Below, piece after piece: positions 1 through 9,879 of a DNA stretch of 64,000 nt. Within the stretch, counting starts at the first letter, position 1. Each line of letters begins with the position of its first letter. The translations under genes were made by a program, and so were the position numbers. The notes under the pieces were generated by a model. It did not search any database. It had not been told where the DNA came from and worked only from the letters and a program-made list of their open reading frames with translations. The DNA lies in contig NC_133326.1 of assembly GCF_042186555.1 (NCBI RefSeq), positions 441,180,147-441,244,146 of the forward strand. Direction: 5' to 3'. This stretch comes from Aquarana catesbeiana. Its lineage: Eukaryota; Chordata; Amphibia; Anura; Ranidae.

Positions 1-894
1 ACCTAATAAATGAGTTTCCTGCAATAACATTATGTGGGGATGCTGGGCCTGCAAGAATTTCAGCGCCAACGCTCTCTTGTATTTTGAATTCAAGCCACTG
101 ACATTCCAGGAGATGATTCTAGTATTCAAGGACATGACTGCAATTCAGAAATTCGCCACAACATGGGGGCCTAGGAGCACAAGTGAGGTCCAGAGTCACA
201 CAGAGCCATACAGCATGCAGAAGATTAACATTTACCCATCTATACACATCGCTTTGCGGTGAAGCCTGTTTGAGTGTCTACCAACCGTGTAGTACTGAGA
301 GTGACACCACAAACAAGCGACCACAAAAAAGGTGACGCTAATACACCGAAACAGAACACAAAAAAAAAACAAGAAAACCTTTACACTTCTGAACAGACCC
401 ATCTTAACAATTCCCTGTCTTGCCGGCTTAAAAAAGGGGAGGGGGAAAAACCGTAAGAAAAAGAGAAAAAACCCAGTCCCCGCCCTAGCCAGCAGACTTG
501 ATCCCCAAAACCAAAAAACAGCGAAAAATGGAATGTTGTCTTGTATAGTTATTCCATATGTCCCTTAGCAAGAAACAAAAAGTCAACAGGGTGAGCACTG
601 GCGCTACGCACCTTCTGTGAACATTCTTTTCTTGCAGAGAGAGCATCGGGCTCCATGCATATTGCAGCCAAGATGCACCAAGTAGCTGCACATGCGCCGC
701 AACACCTTGAAGGAAGTGATTTACGCAGTGAAAGCAAGTTCTGTACATATGCATCTCATGACAAGGCACACCGCTATTAAACCTGTTGGGGGGTATAACT
801 TGGTATAGGAGTATAGACAAAGCGTATGTGCCCACCAGTGTGCAATCAGAGAGGATGACAAAACAGCTCTAACAGAATGTATCACAAGTTAAAC
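1..894. other. Intronic DNA, no gene recognised
   Basis: This stretch lies upstream of the first DDX46 exon in the window and is presumed to be intron. It holds A-rich tracts near 358-371 and 430-475. The longest open frame is a 116-codon minus-strand frame at 485-835 that resembles no family I know. No terminal repeats, tRNA or snRNA signatures were seen. It could be part of an old retrocopy or untranslated region, but nothing in it shows that. Confidence 0.5.
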
Positions 895-1830
895 GAAGGT
901 GGCATTCCTGGTGGCTATTACCTTGGCCCGCAGGGTTTCGGAGTTGGCTGTATTATCCTGTCGTAGTCCCTATTTAGTACTCCATAGGGATAAAGTAGTT
1001 CTTCATCCCTGTCCGTCTTTTCTGCCCAAGGTTGGATGTGGGTCGTGCGATTTGGGTGTATCCGTAAGTCAGACTTGCTTTTTTGGGTTACACAGGGACC
1101 GAGGAAAGGGCTGGCCGCTTCTTCAGCTACCATATCCAGATGGATCAGACAGACTGTGACTCGGGCCTATTCTATTAAGGGTCGGGTTCCTCCTTTCCCT
1201 GTCACGGTGCATTCTACTCGAGCGCTTAGTACTTCTTAAACCTTCAGTCATCAAGCATCAATATCACAGGTTTGCAAGGCGGTCACTTGGTCGTCGGCTC
1301 ATACCTTCACTAAATTCTATAAAGTAGATATTTTGGCATCTGTGGATGCTTCTTTTGGCTGCAAGGTTTTGTAGGTTGCTGTTTAAGAGGGGGGTTCCCT
1401 CTTGAGGGTTGTTTTTTCTTTAAACATTTTTTATTTCAGATGGGGCTCCTGTGACCTGGTTAGGTCTCCTGTGGTTAGCCTAGTTCTGCTTTTGGATGTC
1501 CCAATGGTTAAGATTAAGGAGGCGCTGTGTCAGTCAATGAACGAATGAGAAAATGGGATTACTGTACTCACCGTAAAGTCCATTTCTCTGAGTTCGATGG
1601 ACACAGCACCCACCCCTCTATGGAGTTTTTGATACTTCTATTACTGCTTGCTACTAAACTGAATACCTAGAGCAGGGAGGGGGTTATATACTGACAGCCC
1701 ATGGGCGTAGCCAGGTATTCTGCCTAGTCTTACTCCTGCGGAGACCATATAAACCAATGGTCAAGATTAAGGAGGCGCTGTGTCCGTCGATTAAATCAGA
1801 GAAATGGATTTTACGGCGAGTACAAAAATC
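895..1830 (+). mobile_element. DIRS-type retrotransposon remnant A (recombinase tail plus right terminal module)
   Basis: The frame from about 899 encodes AxxLARRVSELAVLSC, the first catalytic-Arg block of DIRS1 tyrosine recombinases, then FLPKV. Other frames give the later blocks: TISRWIRQTVTRAY (about 1125-1170), a His-Ser-Thr-Arg-like AHSTRAL around 1208-1230, and QVCKAVTWSSAHTFTKFYKVD to about 1330. Downstream is the element's right terminal module, a large hairpin: an arm at 1559-1614 is complementary to 1769-1825 across a loop of about 155 bp. The reading frame is broken several times and the reverse transcriptase part is absent. The terminal sequence differs from that of the DIRS pair at 5.9-17.3 kb, so this is a separate family. 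Confidence 0.8.
1559..1825. repeat. Terminal inverted-repeat hairpin of DIRS remnant A
   Basis: The left arm (about 1559-1614, with CCGTAAAGTCCATTTCTCTG) reads as the reverse complement of the right arm (about 1769-1825, with CAGAGAAATGGATTTTACGG). Each arm also contains a version of GGCGCTGTGTCC or its complement. This is the same architecture as the terminal modules of the other DIRS copies here, with different sequence. Confidence 0.75.
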
Positions 1831-2001
1831 CAATTTTTTTCTATTGGCTATGTTTTGTAGCAAAAAGTAAAAAAAATATTTTCTTTTCAAAATTTTCAGT
1901 CTCCTCCTCTTTTTCGTTTTTATATCACAAAAAAAAGAAAAGAAAAAACAAAAAGATAACTGTAGTGATAATACCACAAAAAAAAACTGTGTGAAAAAAT
2001 T

Positions 2002-2675
2002 TCTGTATTTATTGGCGTATAACATGCACCTTTTCACCCTGAAAATCAGGTGCAAATAGTGTGTGCATTTTATACGCCGATACTACAATTTGGGCTGCCT
2101 AGGAGGGAATCGGGAGGGGGGTGGCACAAGCGCCGACAGATTAAATACAGCGAGAATCTCCAGTTTACTCAGTGGCCTCTGTAATAGGAAGTCCCGTCTC
2201 CTGGGCCGGCATTGGACCAGTGTTCTGTCTATCATAGAAGCCGGTCCAGGAGGTGGGACTTTGTATTAAAGAGGCCACCACTTAAACAGGAGATTCTCGC
2301 TGTATGTAATCTGACTGCGCCCATCCCACCTCCCTCCCTGTCCCCTCCGAGGCAGCAGTAATCTAAAGGTGGGGCTGCATTGATGGGCAATTGTGAGGCT
2401 GCAGATGGGCATTGATCAAGCTGTATTGATGGGCAATTGTGAGGCTGCAGATGGGCATTGATCAAGCTGCATTGATGGGCAATTGTGAGGCTGCCGATGG
2501 ACATTGATCAGGCTGCAGATGGGCAATGGTGAGGCTGCATTGATGGGCACTGACCCTTTTTTTTTGCTCCAAAGTTCTTTATTTAAAATTTTACATTTTT
2601 TTCCGGAAACTTCCCTCCTAAAATGCAGGTACGTGTTATACGCCTGTGCGTGTTATATGCCGATAAAATACGGTA
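2002..2675. mobile_element. MITE with about 28-bp terminal inverted repeats
   Basis: The left end (CTGTATTTATTGGCGTATAA, from 2003) is complementary to the right end (TTATATGCCGATAAAATACGG, to about 2674). Inside, about 2148-2300 is a second palindrome: GAGAATCTCCxGTTTACT on one side and GTTTAxACAGGAGATTCTC-like sequence on the other, around a GGTCC-rich core. A minisatellite occupies 2367-2560. A second copy lies at 46054-46480. No coding capacity was seen and the superfamily is not certain. Confidence 0.7.
2367..2560 (+). repeat. Minisatellite inside the MITE
   Basis: About four imperfect units of 40-55 bp are built from alternating GATGGGCAATTGTGAGGCTG and CAGATGGGCATTGATCAAG blocks. The second genomic copy of this MITE (46.4 kb) has fewer than two units, so the array expanded or contracted after the copies diverged. 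Confidence 0.8.
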
Positions 2676-2800
2676 TATACATTTTGTTTATGTACAGTGT
2701 TGCATGACTGCGCAATTACCAGTTAAAGTAGTGCAGTGCTAAATAGCAAAAAAATGGCCTGGTCATGAAGGCGGTAAAATCTTCCGGAGGTCAAGTGGTT

Positions 2801-3198
2801 AAGTGAATGCTTGATTCTCTGTCAGTTTTTGTTAGCTTTTGCAGATTTTCCTTTACTTCCTATCTGGGAAAAAGTTTTCCCTAGAACAGAAAGTGAGGGT
2901 AAATCTCTCCAAAGGAGCCACAGATTGCAGTAAAACATGACAAGTGTCCAAGTTATTGTTGTTCTACTTGCTTTGCAAAGTAATTTGCTCTTTCATGGTA
3001 TTTATTCTGTAGCTAAAATGGACAGTTTAAATGATGATGTAACTTCCTGTTCAAATATAGAATTGTATGCATGTTTTACAATATGAGTAGTGATTCATGT
3101 TGCAGTTTTTTTTCTTTTTAACACCTTTTATGGTGGATCGCTTTTGGAAAAAAAAACTAGGCGGATAATTAAAATAATTTTTTTTGCCTTTTTACTAG
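2801..3198 (+). other. DDX46 intron end, with acceptor
   Basis: Apparently unique, AT-rich intron sequence. It ends in a pyrimidine-rich stretch (from about 3176) and the acceptor CTAG at 3195-3198, directly followed by coding sequence that matches DDX46. Confidence 0.7.
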
Positions 3199-3374
3199 GC
3201 ACTTATATGAAAAACCAACTCCAATCCAGGCACAAGCTATTCCTGCAATCATGTCTGGCCGCGACCTAATAGGTATTGCCAAAACCGGAAGTGGAAAAAC
3301 AATTGCCTTCCTTCTGCCCATGTTTCGACATATTATGGACCAGAGACCTCTCGAAGATGGCGAAGGGCCAATAG
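3199..3374 (+). CDS. DDX46: DDX46 exon: Q motif and Walker A (motif I)
   Basis: DDX46/Prp5 is a DEAD-box ATPase that acts with the U2 snRNP during prespliceosome assembly in the nucleus. This 176-bp exon starts with the last base of a codon (phase 2) and ends with the first base of an Ala codon (phase 1). It encodes HLYEKPTPIQAQAIPAIM (Q motif), then SGRDLIGIAKTGSGKT, the Walker A/motif I P-loop, then AFLLPMFRHIMDQRPLEDGE. The order and near-identity to vertebrate DDX46 are from memory of the family. Boundaries are the acceptor CTAG (3195-3198) and donor GTAGGC (3375). There are no stops or frameshifts. The next exon is almost 35 kb downstream and joins in frame to give GEGPI-A-V-I. Confidence 0.97.
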
Positions 3375-3617
3375 GTAGGCAACACAATTTCCATTAGCAG
3401 CCTTTAATTTTAACTTGTTTTGTGTAGATGACTTTATGCCCCTTTTGTCTGTCTATACTAATGTGTCCTTTTGTAAGAATGTGTAATATTCCTATGTGCC
3501 CCTTGCTTGTAATATACTGTGTTTATGCAACTTTCTAAATATATCTTCTACCCATAAGAGCCATTAACCTGAACTCAAAGTAAATATTTGTTAACTTATA
3601 GAGAACACGTAGAGATA

Positions 3618-4085
3618 TTAAAGGAGAAGTCCAGCCTGAGCTTTTTAGGCTTTGCTTCTCCTCTGGGTCTCAGAAGTGCAATTCGTTTTGCACTTCTGTG
3701 ACCCTGTTCTTAGCGGAAAGCGGTCTCAAGTCCGCTCTCCGTTGAACGTCACTGCCATCAGTTGAGGCAGCGCATCATCCCGACTTCCCAAGTCTGGATC
3801 CGCCAGCTTCCTTGATTGATGGCATTCTCAGCGAGCCACTGAGACGGCCGCTCCCCATCCCTCCATAGCTCAGCGCTCCAATAAGCGCGGAAAAGCAGAG
3901 AGGAGAGACGCTGACTGACAGCAGCTCTTCTCTTGGGGATCTGTGAAAACCGAGCAATCTGCAATGTTCAGTGGCTCGGTTCTCAGTGCAGAGACGGCGG
4001 GGCACAAATTCAGCATCAGTCTGATGCTGCATCCACGTAGGTAAGTATGAATCAAACATAGAAAAAACCCATACTTCTCTTTTAA
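3618..4085. mobile_element. T2-type MITE (TTAAAGGAGAAGT ends)
   Basis: The left end is TTAAAGGAGAAGT and the right end ACTTCTCTTTTAA, so the ends are inverted repeats of about 13 bp with TTAA at the outer edge. T2 MITEs of frogs are characterised by TTAAAGG-type ends and are attributed to the Kolobok superfamily. The interior is moderately GC-rich and non-coding. The long minus-strand frame across it (3775-4299) has no family resemblance and is taken as chance. Confidence 0.75.
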
Positions 4086-4568
4086 TTATCTCTAAGCAGT
4101 ATTTTGAAAGATTTCTTTGTCTTGAATTCCTTCTGTTGGAAAAAATAGAAGTGCATTTGGTATGCTTTGAGCTACGTAGATGTATACTTGCACTATGAGA
4201 TTTGTTAATGTTTCCATGGTGCTGCTTACTGTACATGTGAGGGCTTAGAAAGGAAGCTGTACCTGAGGACCTGCAGTGCAAGGATCTCCTTGTTTGCACA
4301 TTAATTCTTTGGATCTGTGCTTCCTCATCATTTATTACTTCTTATCATTACCTCACCAGGCATTTAATGAGGAGTCAGGTATGACATTAGACACAGTGCA
4401 GAATAGGGTAATGGAGAATAGATCAGCTGCAAGTAGACCATCTTTTATTACCTTTTTGTTGTTACTTACACTTTTTTTTTTTTTTTTCTTAAACTTGTCT
4501 TTTTTTGGTTGTAGCTATCAGCGGTTGCCATCTTTAGCCTGGCTGGAGTGCTGTGGCTAGAACCACTA

Positions 4569-4960
4569 GACTGGACGTTGCAGGTATAGCCTGGAAGTGA
4601 TCTTTGGGCACTAGGTTTCACTTGGAGCACTTTCCAGACCCTGTTCTGATAGATTAGCTGCCTTTCCAGTTTTAGAGCTACTGCCATTGCCTCAGCAATT
4701 GCCCTGCCTCTAAAGACTCACTCTGAGTTAGGCCGCTTGCTTCTTCGTTTACATTAGTCTCTAGACTGTATGTTTTGGGGATATCCTGGAAGTGACCTAC
4801 AGGCAATGGGTTCTGTGTGGAGTGCTTTTCAAACTCCATTTTGGTAAAAGTTAGCTGTTAATGGTTTTCCTATCCAGAGCTGCTGGAATTTCCTAAGCAA
4901 TTGCCTTGCCTCTGGGCAATTGCAGAGACTGAGCTACCTCATTTACATAGGTCTACGGGC
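4569..4960 (+). repeat. Diverged tandem duplication, unit about 196 bp
   Basis: Two adjacent units share ordered blocks: AGCCTGGAAGTGATC versus ATCCTGGAAGTGACC, GGAGCACTTT versus GGAGTGCTTT, CAGCAATTGCC versus AAGCAATTGCC, and TTTACATTAGTCT versus TTTACATAGGTCT. The second starts about 196 bp after the first. The duplication sits just upstream of a DIRS gag-like fragment and may be part of that element. Its function is unknown. Confidence 0.65.
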
Positions 4961-5109
4961 AGCTTTGAAATTCGCTGTTTTTCAACAGTTTCCATTGTGT
5001 AAGGGATTACCATTGTGGGAGTGAGTGCTTGTGTCCTATACTTGGTTGAGGGTTGTGCATGCTCTTTCTTCTCTTTCTCACCACTCAGCGTTGTAAAAGC
5101 ATCACCTTT

Positions 5110-5520
5110 CTGCTACTCATTCTTGCTGTTGTTGTCCCTTTACCTGTATGGGGAGGATGTTGCGCTAGTGTTGTCTATCCCCACAGTGGATCCAGCAGTG
5201 TCCTCTAATGTGCTTGGCATAAAGAACCCAACCGATAAGCAGTTGGTAACCCTGGCTAGTACCGTGTTCTCACTGGTGGGTGTTACCTTTTCACCCCATC
5301 TTAAATGCCTTTACTATGTCAAACCATACCTGACTTGTCAGAATACTGTAAAATAAATCTCACCACTGCTGCAGCTGATTCTTTGATTATAGAACACATG
5401 GAGCAAATGAAAGTAGCTATAAATGTCAGTTGTGATGGTTTATCGGAAGCTTCCCTCACCTGCGTCTTGCGTATGCATGCACTTTGATTAATGTGATTGT
5501 AACTTTGTCTTTTTTAATAA
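5110..5520 (+). pseudogene. DIRS-like gag fragment
   Basis: The frame around 5170-5240 reads VDPAVSSNVLGIKNPTDKQL, which parallels the DIRS-copy gag at 12.2-12.3 kb (VIKNLTCPLDNAHLLKDPTDKKLE) with the conserved NPTDK/DPTDK core. It continues in another frame near 5375 with a segment ending in LSEASLTCVLRMHAL. It is frame-broken and has no neighbouring reverse transcriptase. The ancestral protein would have been the structural protein of a DIRS element. The assignment rests on resemblance to the internal copy and is moderate. Confidence 0.5.
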
Positions 5521-5524
5521 AAAA

Positions 5525-5915
5525 GGTTATACGTACCTGCTCTGTCCAATGGTATTGGACAGAGCATCCCCAATACTCCTCTTTTGGGACCCCCTGCTGG
5601 CGCTCCAGGCTTCTCATAGCTGCTTCCTAAGGTTGCACAGGTGCAGACTCATTCCCAACTCATTCCTGAGCTGGGCACTGTGTCCATTGAAAAGCACAAC
5701 TTGGCTCGGCCCTGCTCCCTTCTCTGGATTTGACTGACAGCAGCAGGAGCCAATGTCTCCCGCTGCTCAGATAGGCCTGTGAGAGAGGAAAGAAGTCCTA
5801 CAGAGGAGCACAGCACTGGATCAATGCAGGACCCGGGTAAGTATTTAGGGAGGAGGAGAAACGGGCCTCATGTACACTGCTGCTGGTAAATGGATGTTCA
5901 GAGGCAGTTGGCTGC
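5525..5915. repeat. T2-like frog interspersed repeat
   Basis: CTGCTCTGTCCAATGG, CAGAGCATCCCCAATACTCC and GACTGACAGCAGCAGGAGCC match the interior of the T2 MITE at 34451-34943 (for example TCTGACTGACAGCAGCAGGA). The TTAAAGG termini themselves are not clear here. Non-coding. Confidence 0.55.
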
Positions 5916-5921
5916 TTTTCT

Positions 5922-6050
5922 TGTCGTACATACGGGGACACAGAGCCATAGTAGTTACTATGTGGGTTATAGGCCACCTAAAGTAAAAAGTGCACTCTCT
6001 ATATAACCCCTCCCACTGGTGGGAGTACCTCAGTTTTTTCGCCAGTGTCT
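5922..6050 (-). repeat. Left inverted terminal repeat of DIRS copy 1
   Basis: It reads as the reverse complement of the terminal modules at 11225-11360 and 17100-17230, including CCCACTGGTGGGAG, TATATAACCCCTCCC and the GGACACAGAGCC motif. Its inverted orientation relative to the right module is what defines DIRS split/inverted termini. Confidence 0.8.
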
Positions 6051-8084
6051 AAGGTGTTGGTCATGAGTAAAGATGTGCTGTGCTGAGCTCCACTGGAGCA
6101 ATCCTTGCTGGGGCTAGCCATGCAGCCGGATCCATTCAAAGTGTCTCTTTGGCCGAATTGAGTGGTACCCGGGCCTCGTATCCGAAGAAACAAGGTTTTT
6201 GCCTGTGAATGCTTCTCTTTTGAGAGCTGGACCCTGGAATACAGTACTTTTTTGTATTAAGGCCATAAAGTTTTACTGCCGGTGGTGCTATTGCAGGTCC
6301 AGGATTGTGGGGTTCCTCAAGGATCCCTAGCTCCTGAAGGTTTAAAGGAACCTACCGTGATGGGTGAAGATTGGGTCTGTTGGTTTACCACAGAAAACCC
6401 TGTGGCGGGAAAGGTAAGGAGTTTTTCTAAGAAATTAAAAAAAAAAATTCTTATGAATTGTCTCCTTTAAAGTCAATGTTGTTATGCCTTTGTGTCACCA
6501 CTTGGGCTATATGGAGCACATACCTTCTCATGCTTTGCTCAGAGATCACGCTGTGTCACAGAAACAGCAGACGCTTTTTTTTTCTCCAGCCAGCAGGCAG
6601 ACCTCCGGTAAGTTTGGGGTTTTTTTGCTTACTCCAGAGACCCCCACCTGGGCTGAACTCTTCCCCTCTTCATGAGGCTGAGTATAAGGGAGAACTGAAA
6701 TCGATCGGCAATGCCGTTTTCATTAACCGCCCCTACACGGGGCAGCTTCCAGGTCTCCTCTACGCCGTCTCTCCTTCACTCACAAGCTGATCCCAAAAGT
6801 CGGATCAGAGGCCCATGCTTGCGCAGGAAATTCTTTTTGAAAAGAGAAAGGAGGGGGTGGCGAGCCTTAGTGCGGCATTGGTGTCCTCCAACGCGGGAGT
6901 GTTGTTGTTTTTTTTTTTTTTTTTTTTTTTTAAAGTAAAAAAAACTCCATTTGTGCTGGCTGAAAAATTGTCTCAGAGACATGAGAGCAAAAGGAGCATG
7001 AAAGAGGTTTTGGTGACAGGCATTTCCTGTTTAACACATTTACTGTTTGCATGAGGCTGAGCATTAATAGCAGCGGCAGTTGCTGGTCTATTGCTCAAGC
7101 AGTGGATGCGATTTCTTCTGATAGTACCTCTGCTTTGTGCTTCGGGCTAAGGTCAGAAGGGGAGTTAAAACACCCCCCAAAATAGAGCTAAAAGGGTCCC
7201 CCTCAAGCTCTGGAAAGCCTACTCATCTCTTCAAATGGCAGCCTCCCCTGTGGCTGGTCAGAGTGAGCATCGGGGCCATGAAATGTTTGCAACTGTTTTC
7301 AACACTGCAGCCCCTGTGTATTTTGCCAAAAAAAATTTTCCCTCAGCCCTGATGGGTTTAAAAAAAAAAAAAAAAAAAAAGTTTAGCGACTTTAATCGCA
7401 CAGGTTCCCGTTCATTGCCCAGGACCCTCAAACTGAGGAACTAGGGGCGGTAGAAGACTAATCCCCTCAGGGGACCGTGGTGAGGCTGATGACTCCTTTT
7501 CTGAGGTCAAATGTGGGAGAATCAATTGGTTTCAATGTTAAGGTTGTTGGTGCAATTTCTTGCTGAATGGTCTGCTCCACATTTATGCTCCCTTAACTGA
7601 GTGTTTGGGTTTGCTAAAGCCTCCTCAAACTGTGCATGCTTTTTTCTGTCCATTTATTGTTCATTATTTTTCCTCCTAAAAAAAAAGTTTTTTACACTTT
7701 ATCCTATGGTAGAGGAAATTCACTAAGTAGAGTATACCAGCAGTTAACACTGCTATATCCTCTGTAAATAAGAGCTTTTGTTCGGCAGACAATGCTCAAA
7801 TGCTTAGGCATCCAAAGGATAAAAAGTTGAAATTCCTGTTAAAAAAAACAAAAAAAAAACACTATTTTTTTTTCTCTGGCAAATGAAGCAGCCTGCGCTG
7901 ACATTAATTGCTTAATCATTGTGGGGCCAGTTTAACAGGTGTTCAGGTATCCTGCTCAGCAGGCCCAGGATCTGGCAGCTTTATGTTTGCAATAATTGCT
8001 TTGTGATCTTCTATTGTAGAACCTCCACAAGGTCCTCATGCAGGTGCTTGCTTATAAACTAGCCAAACGCACAACTGCTGAGAT
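6050..8084 (+). pseudogene. Degenerate 5' and gag region of DIRS copy 1
   Basis: Non-coding or frame-broken sequence between the left terminal repeat and the reverse transcriptase. About 7010-7960 aligns co-linearly with 11410-12400 of copy 2, with shared blocks such as GCTCAAGCxGTGGATGC, AGTACCTCTGCxTTGTGC and GGCAGCCTCCCCTG. It contains long T and A runs at 6908-6931 and 7359-7380. The protein would be the gag-like ORF of the element. No intact frame longer than about 110 codons remains. Confidence 0.6.
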
Positions 8085-8203
8085 GCCTACGGCCACATCA
8101 CCCTGGAAGCGCCCAATCTCGTCTGATCTCAGAGGCTAAGCATGGTCAGGCCTGGTTAGTACCTGTATGGGAGACCGCCTGGGAATACCAGGTGCTATGC
8201 ACA
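8085..8203 (+). pseudogene. 5S ribosomal RNA pseudogene or 5S-derived insert
   Basis: It begins GCCTACGGCCACATCACCCTG and continues through GATCTCGTCTGATCTC, GGCCTGGTTAGTAC and GGGAGACCGCCTGGGAATAC, the order and length (about 119 nt) of vertebrate 5S rRNA. Box C of the internal RNA polymerase III promoter is intact; box A (GGCTAAGCATGGTC) and the intermediate element (TATGGG) have changes, and the 3' end reads GGTGCTATGC instead of the usual GGTGTCGTAGGC. It lies inside DIRS copy 1 and interrupts it. It could be a retroposed 5S copy or the head of a 5S-derived SINE. The following bases show no clear poly(A) tail. Confidence 0.9.
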
Positions 8204-8583
8204 TTGTTGCTAAACACGAGTGCAGGAACACATGCCAGCGGAGGATAAACTTCATTTCACCATGCAGAAGCTCCTGGCTAGTCGTCTTTTTGCAGTGAAA
8301 TAGCTATTTGAGGATGTTTGGATAATTCATCCAAAGAAATGCTAGTGGGAAAAGAACCCCCTTTTGCCATTTAAGTGAAGGAGTAAATATTTTTTAAAGC
8401 TCCTTTTGTGCCAGGGGCACCAGCCTCCAGGCAGTCACGATGGCTTCCGTCGTCAGGTTCAAAAGGTAATCCTCAGAATTAACCCCAGGGACAAAAGAGG
8501 TCTTGGGGGAGGAAACCTACAAGCTACTGAAGCCTCCTTTTGGTCCCCATGTAAGAGCAGAGGTTGGGGTTTGGTTAAATCCA

Positions 8584-9180
8584 AATGGACATTCTGGATC
8601 TCAAAGATCTAAACTCCTTTTTTCGCATGGAGTCTATCCGTTCAGTAGTCTCCTTCCTACAAGGGCGAGAACTTCTGGCGTTGATTGACATCAAGGATGC
8701 TTATCTCAATGTGCCGATCTTCCCCGCTCACCAGAATTTTCTACGCTTCAAGGTAGAAAATCTTAATTTCCAGTTTGTAGCTCTACCTTTTCGGGCTAGC
8801 TACTGCACCTCGAGTGTTTATAAAGATCCTGGCTCCTCCTTTAGCCAGGTTAAGGGCTCAAAGTATAACAATACTAGCCTACTTAGACGATCTACTTTTG
8901 ATAGATCAATCGGTAGTCCGTTAAACCAAAGTCTGGTCACTGCAGTCGGCTACCTGGAATACTTAGGTTGGATCCTCAACCTAGAAAAATCCTCCTTTAA
9001 AACCATCAATGAGATTGCAGTACTTAAAGCTGATCATAGATACAGTCCAGTAAGGGGTATTTTTGCCCCAGGAAAGAATCGGTTTCTTAAAGGAACTGAT
9101 TTGATTGGTCAAAACAAAGAAGAATCCTTCTATTCATCTTTGCATGAGTTTATTGGGAAAAATGGTGGCTTCTTTTGAGG
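8584..9180 (+). pseudogene. DIRS copy 1 reverse transcriptase, frameshifted
   Basis: The frame from 8585 gives LDLKDLNSFF and ALIDIKDAYLNVPIFPAHQN, the A-motif region of DIRS/gypsy-type reverse transcriptase (DIKDAY), followed by FLRF. The frame breaks near 8800. The next block continues in another frame as APRVFIKILAPPLARL and AYLDDLLLIDQS, so the catalytic YLDD of motif C (codons at 8880-8891) is still present. Later pieces (GWILNLEK) lie in a third frame. The enzyme would have copied element RNA, but frameshifts make it inactive. Confidence 0.85.
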
Positions 9181-9870
9181 CCGTTCCTTATGCGTAGTTT
9201 CATTCAAAACTGCTGCAAAACAGTATCCTGTCAACTTGGAACAAGGAGGTCCAAACTCTGGACTTCCCGATGCGTTTATCCACCAAAGTGCGTCAAAGCC
9301 TCAATTGGTTAATATCCAAAAAGAAAAATCCTTTCTACCGGTTACCTGGAAAGTAGTAACAGATGCCAGCCTTTTGGGCCTTCCTCTGTCCAAGGGAAGC
9401 TGACCTTGCCCATCAATATTCTAGAGATTTGGGCAGTACGCCTGGCCCTAAAGGCCTAAATGCTCTGACTACGGAATTATCCTTTCAGGATCCAATCCGA
9501 CAATGCCACAGCTGTGGCTTATATCAATCACCAAGGGGGCACGAGAAGTTGTGCGGCCCAGAGAGAGGTCAATCATATTCTTCACCCCGACATCTTTCTG
9601 TCAATATGCCAAAAATGGGGAGTTCTGGACGTGGATCTGTTTGCGTCCAGGTTCAACAACAAGATCGTCAACTTTGTGTCAAGGGCAAGGGATCCGATGG
9701 CATACGGAACAGATGCCTTGGTCTTTCCATGGGATCCGTTTTCACTGATCTATGCGTTCCCTCCTGTTCTGCTGCTTCCACGTCTACTGCGCAGGATCAA
9801 GCAAGAGGAAAAGGTGATTCTGGTGGCCCAGGAGATCTTGGTTTGCCGAGATCATAAAGATGGCGGTAGG
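9180..9870 (+). pseudogene. DIRS copy 1 RNase H-like region
   Basis: Blocks ILEIWAVRLAL (about 9415-9450), IQSDNATAVAYINHQGGT (about 9490-9540) and VDLFASRFNNKIVNFVSR (9630-9680) are those that follow reverse transcriptase in DIRS and gypsy-like polyproteins; the SDNAT Asp fits an RNase H active-site position. Several frame changes are present. A section present in copy 2 (ILSWAENNWQADYLSR) is missing here, so about 75 bp was deleted after HILHP. Confidence 0.75.
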
Positions 9871-9879
9871 GGACCATTG

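Larger units (their letters stand above)
1831..2800 (+). mobile_element. 3' part of a piggyBac-like element (TTAA/AAGTGGTTAA end), interrupted by a MITE
   Basis: The flanks 1831-2001 and 2676-2800 match the repeat family that also supplies 40589-41826, with the shared blocks 'gcatgactgcgcaatta' and 'cttccggaggtcaagtggttaa'. The right end is AAGTGGTTAA, the complement of the TTAACCACTT left end seen at 32890 and 54596. Family assignment comes from the copy at 54.6 kb, which carries a piggyBac-type C-terminal cysteine domain, and from the TTAA termini. A different MITE (2002-2675) is inserted in it. Confidence 0.6.

Noticed and set aside
485..835. 116-codon minus-strand open frame
   Set aside because: No resemblance to any family, no neighbouring splice or promoter signal, and located in sequence with the composition of intron.
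3775..4299. 174-codon minus-strand open frame
   Set aside because: It crosses the boundary of a T2 MITE and has no protein-like conservation; chance frame in GC-richer MITE DNA.
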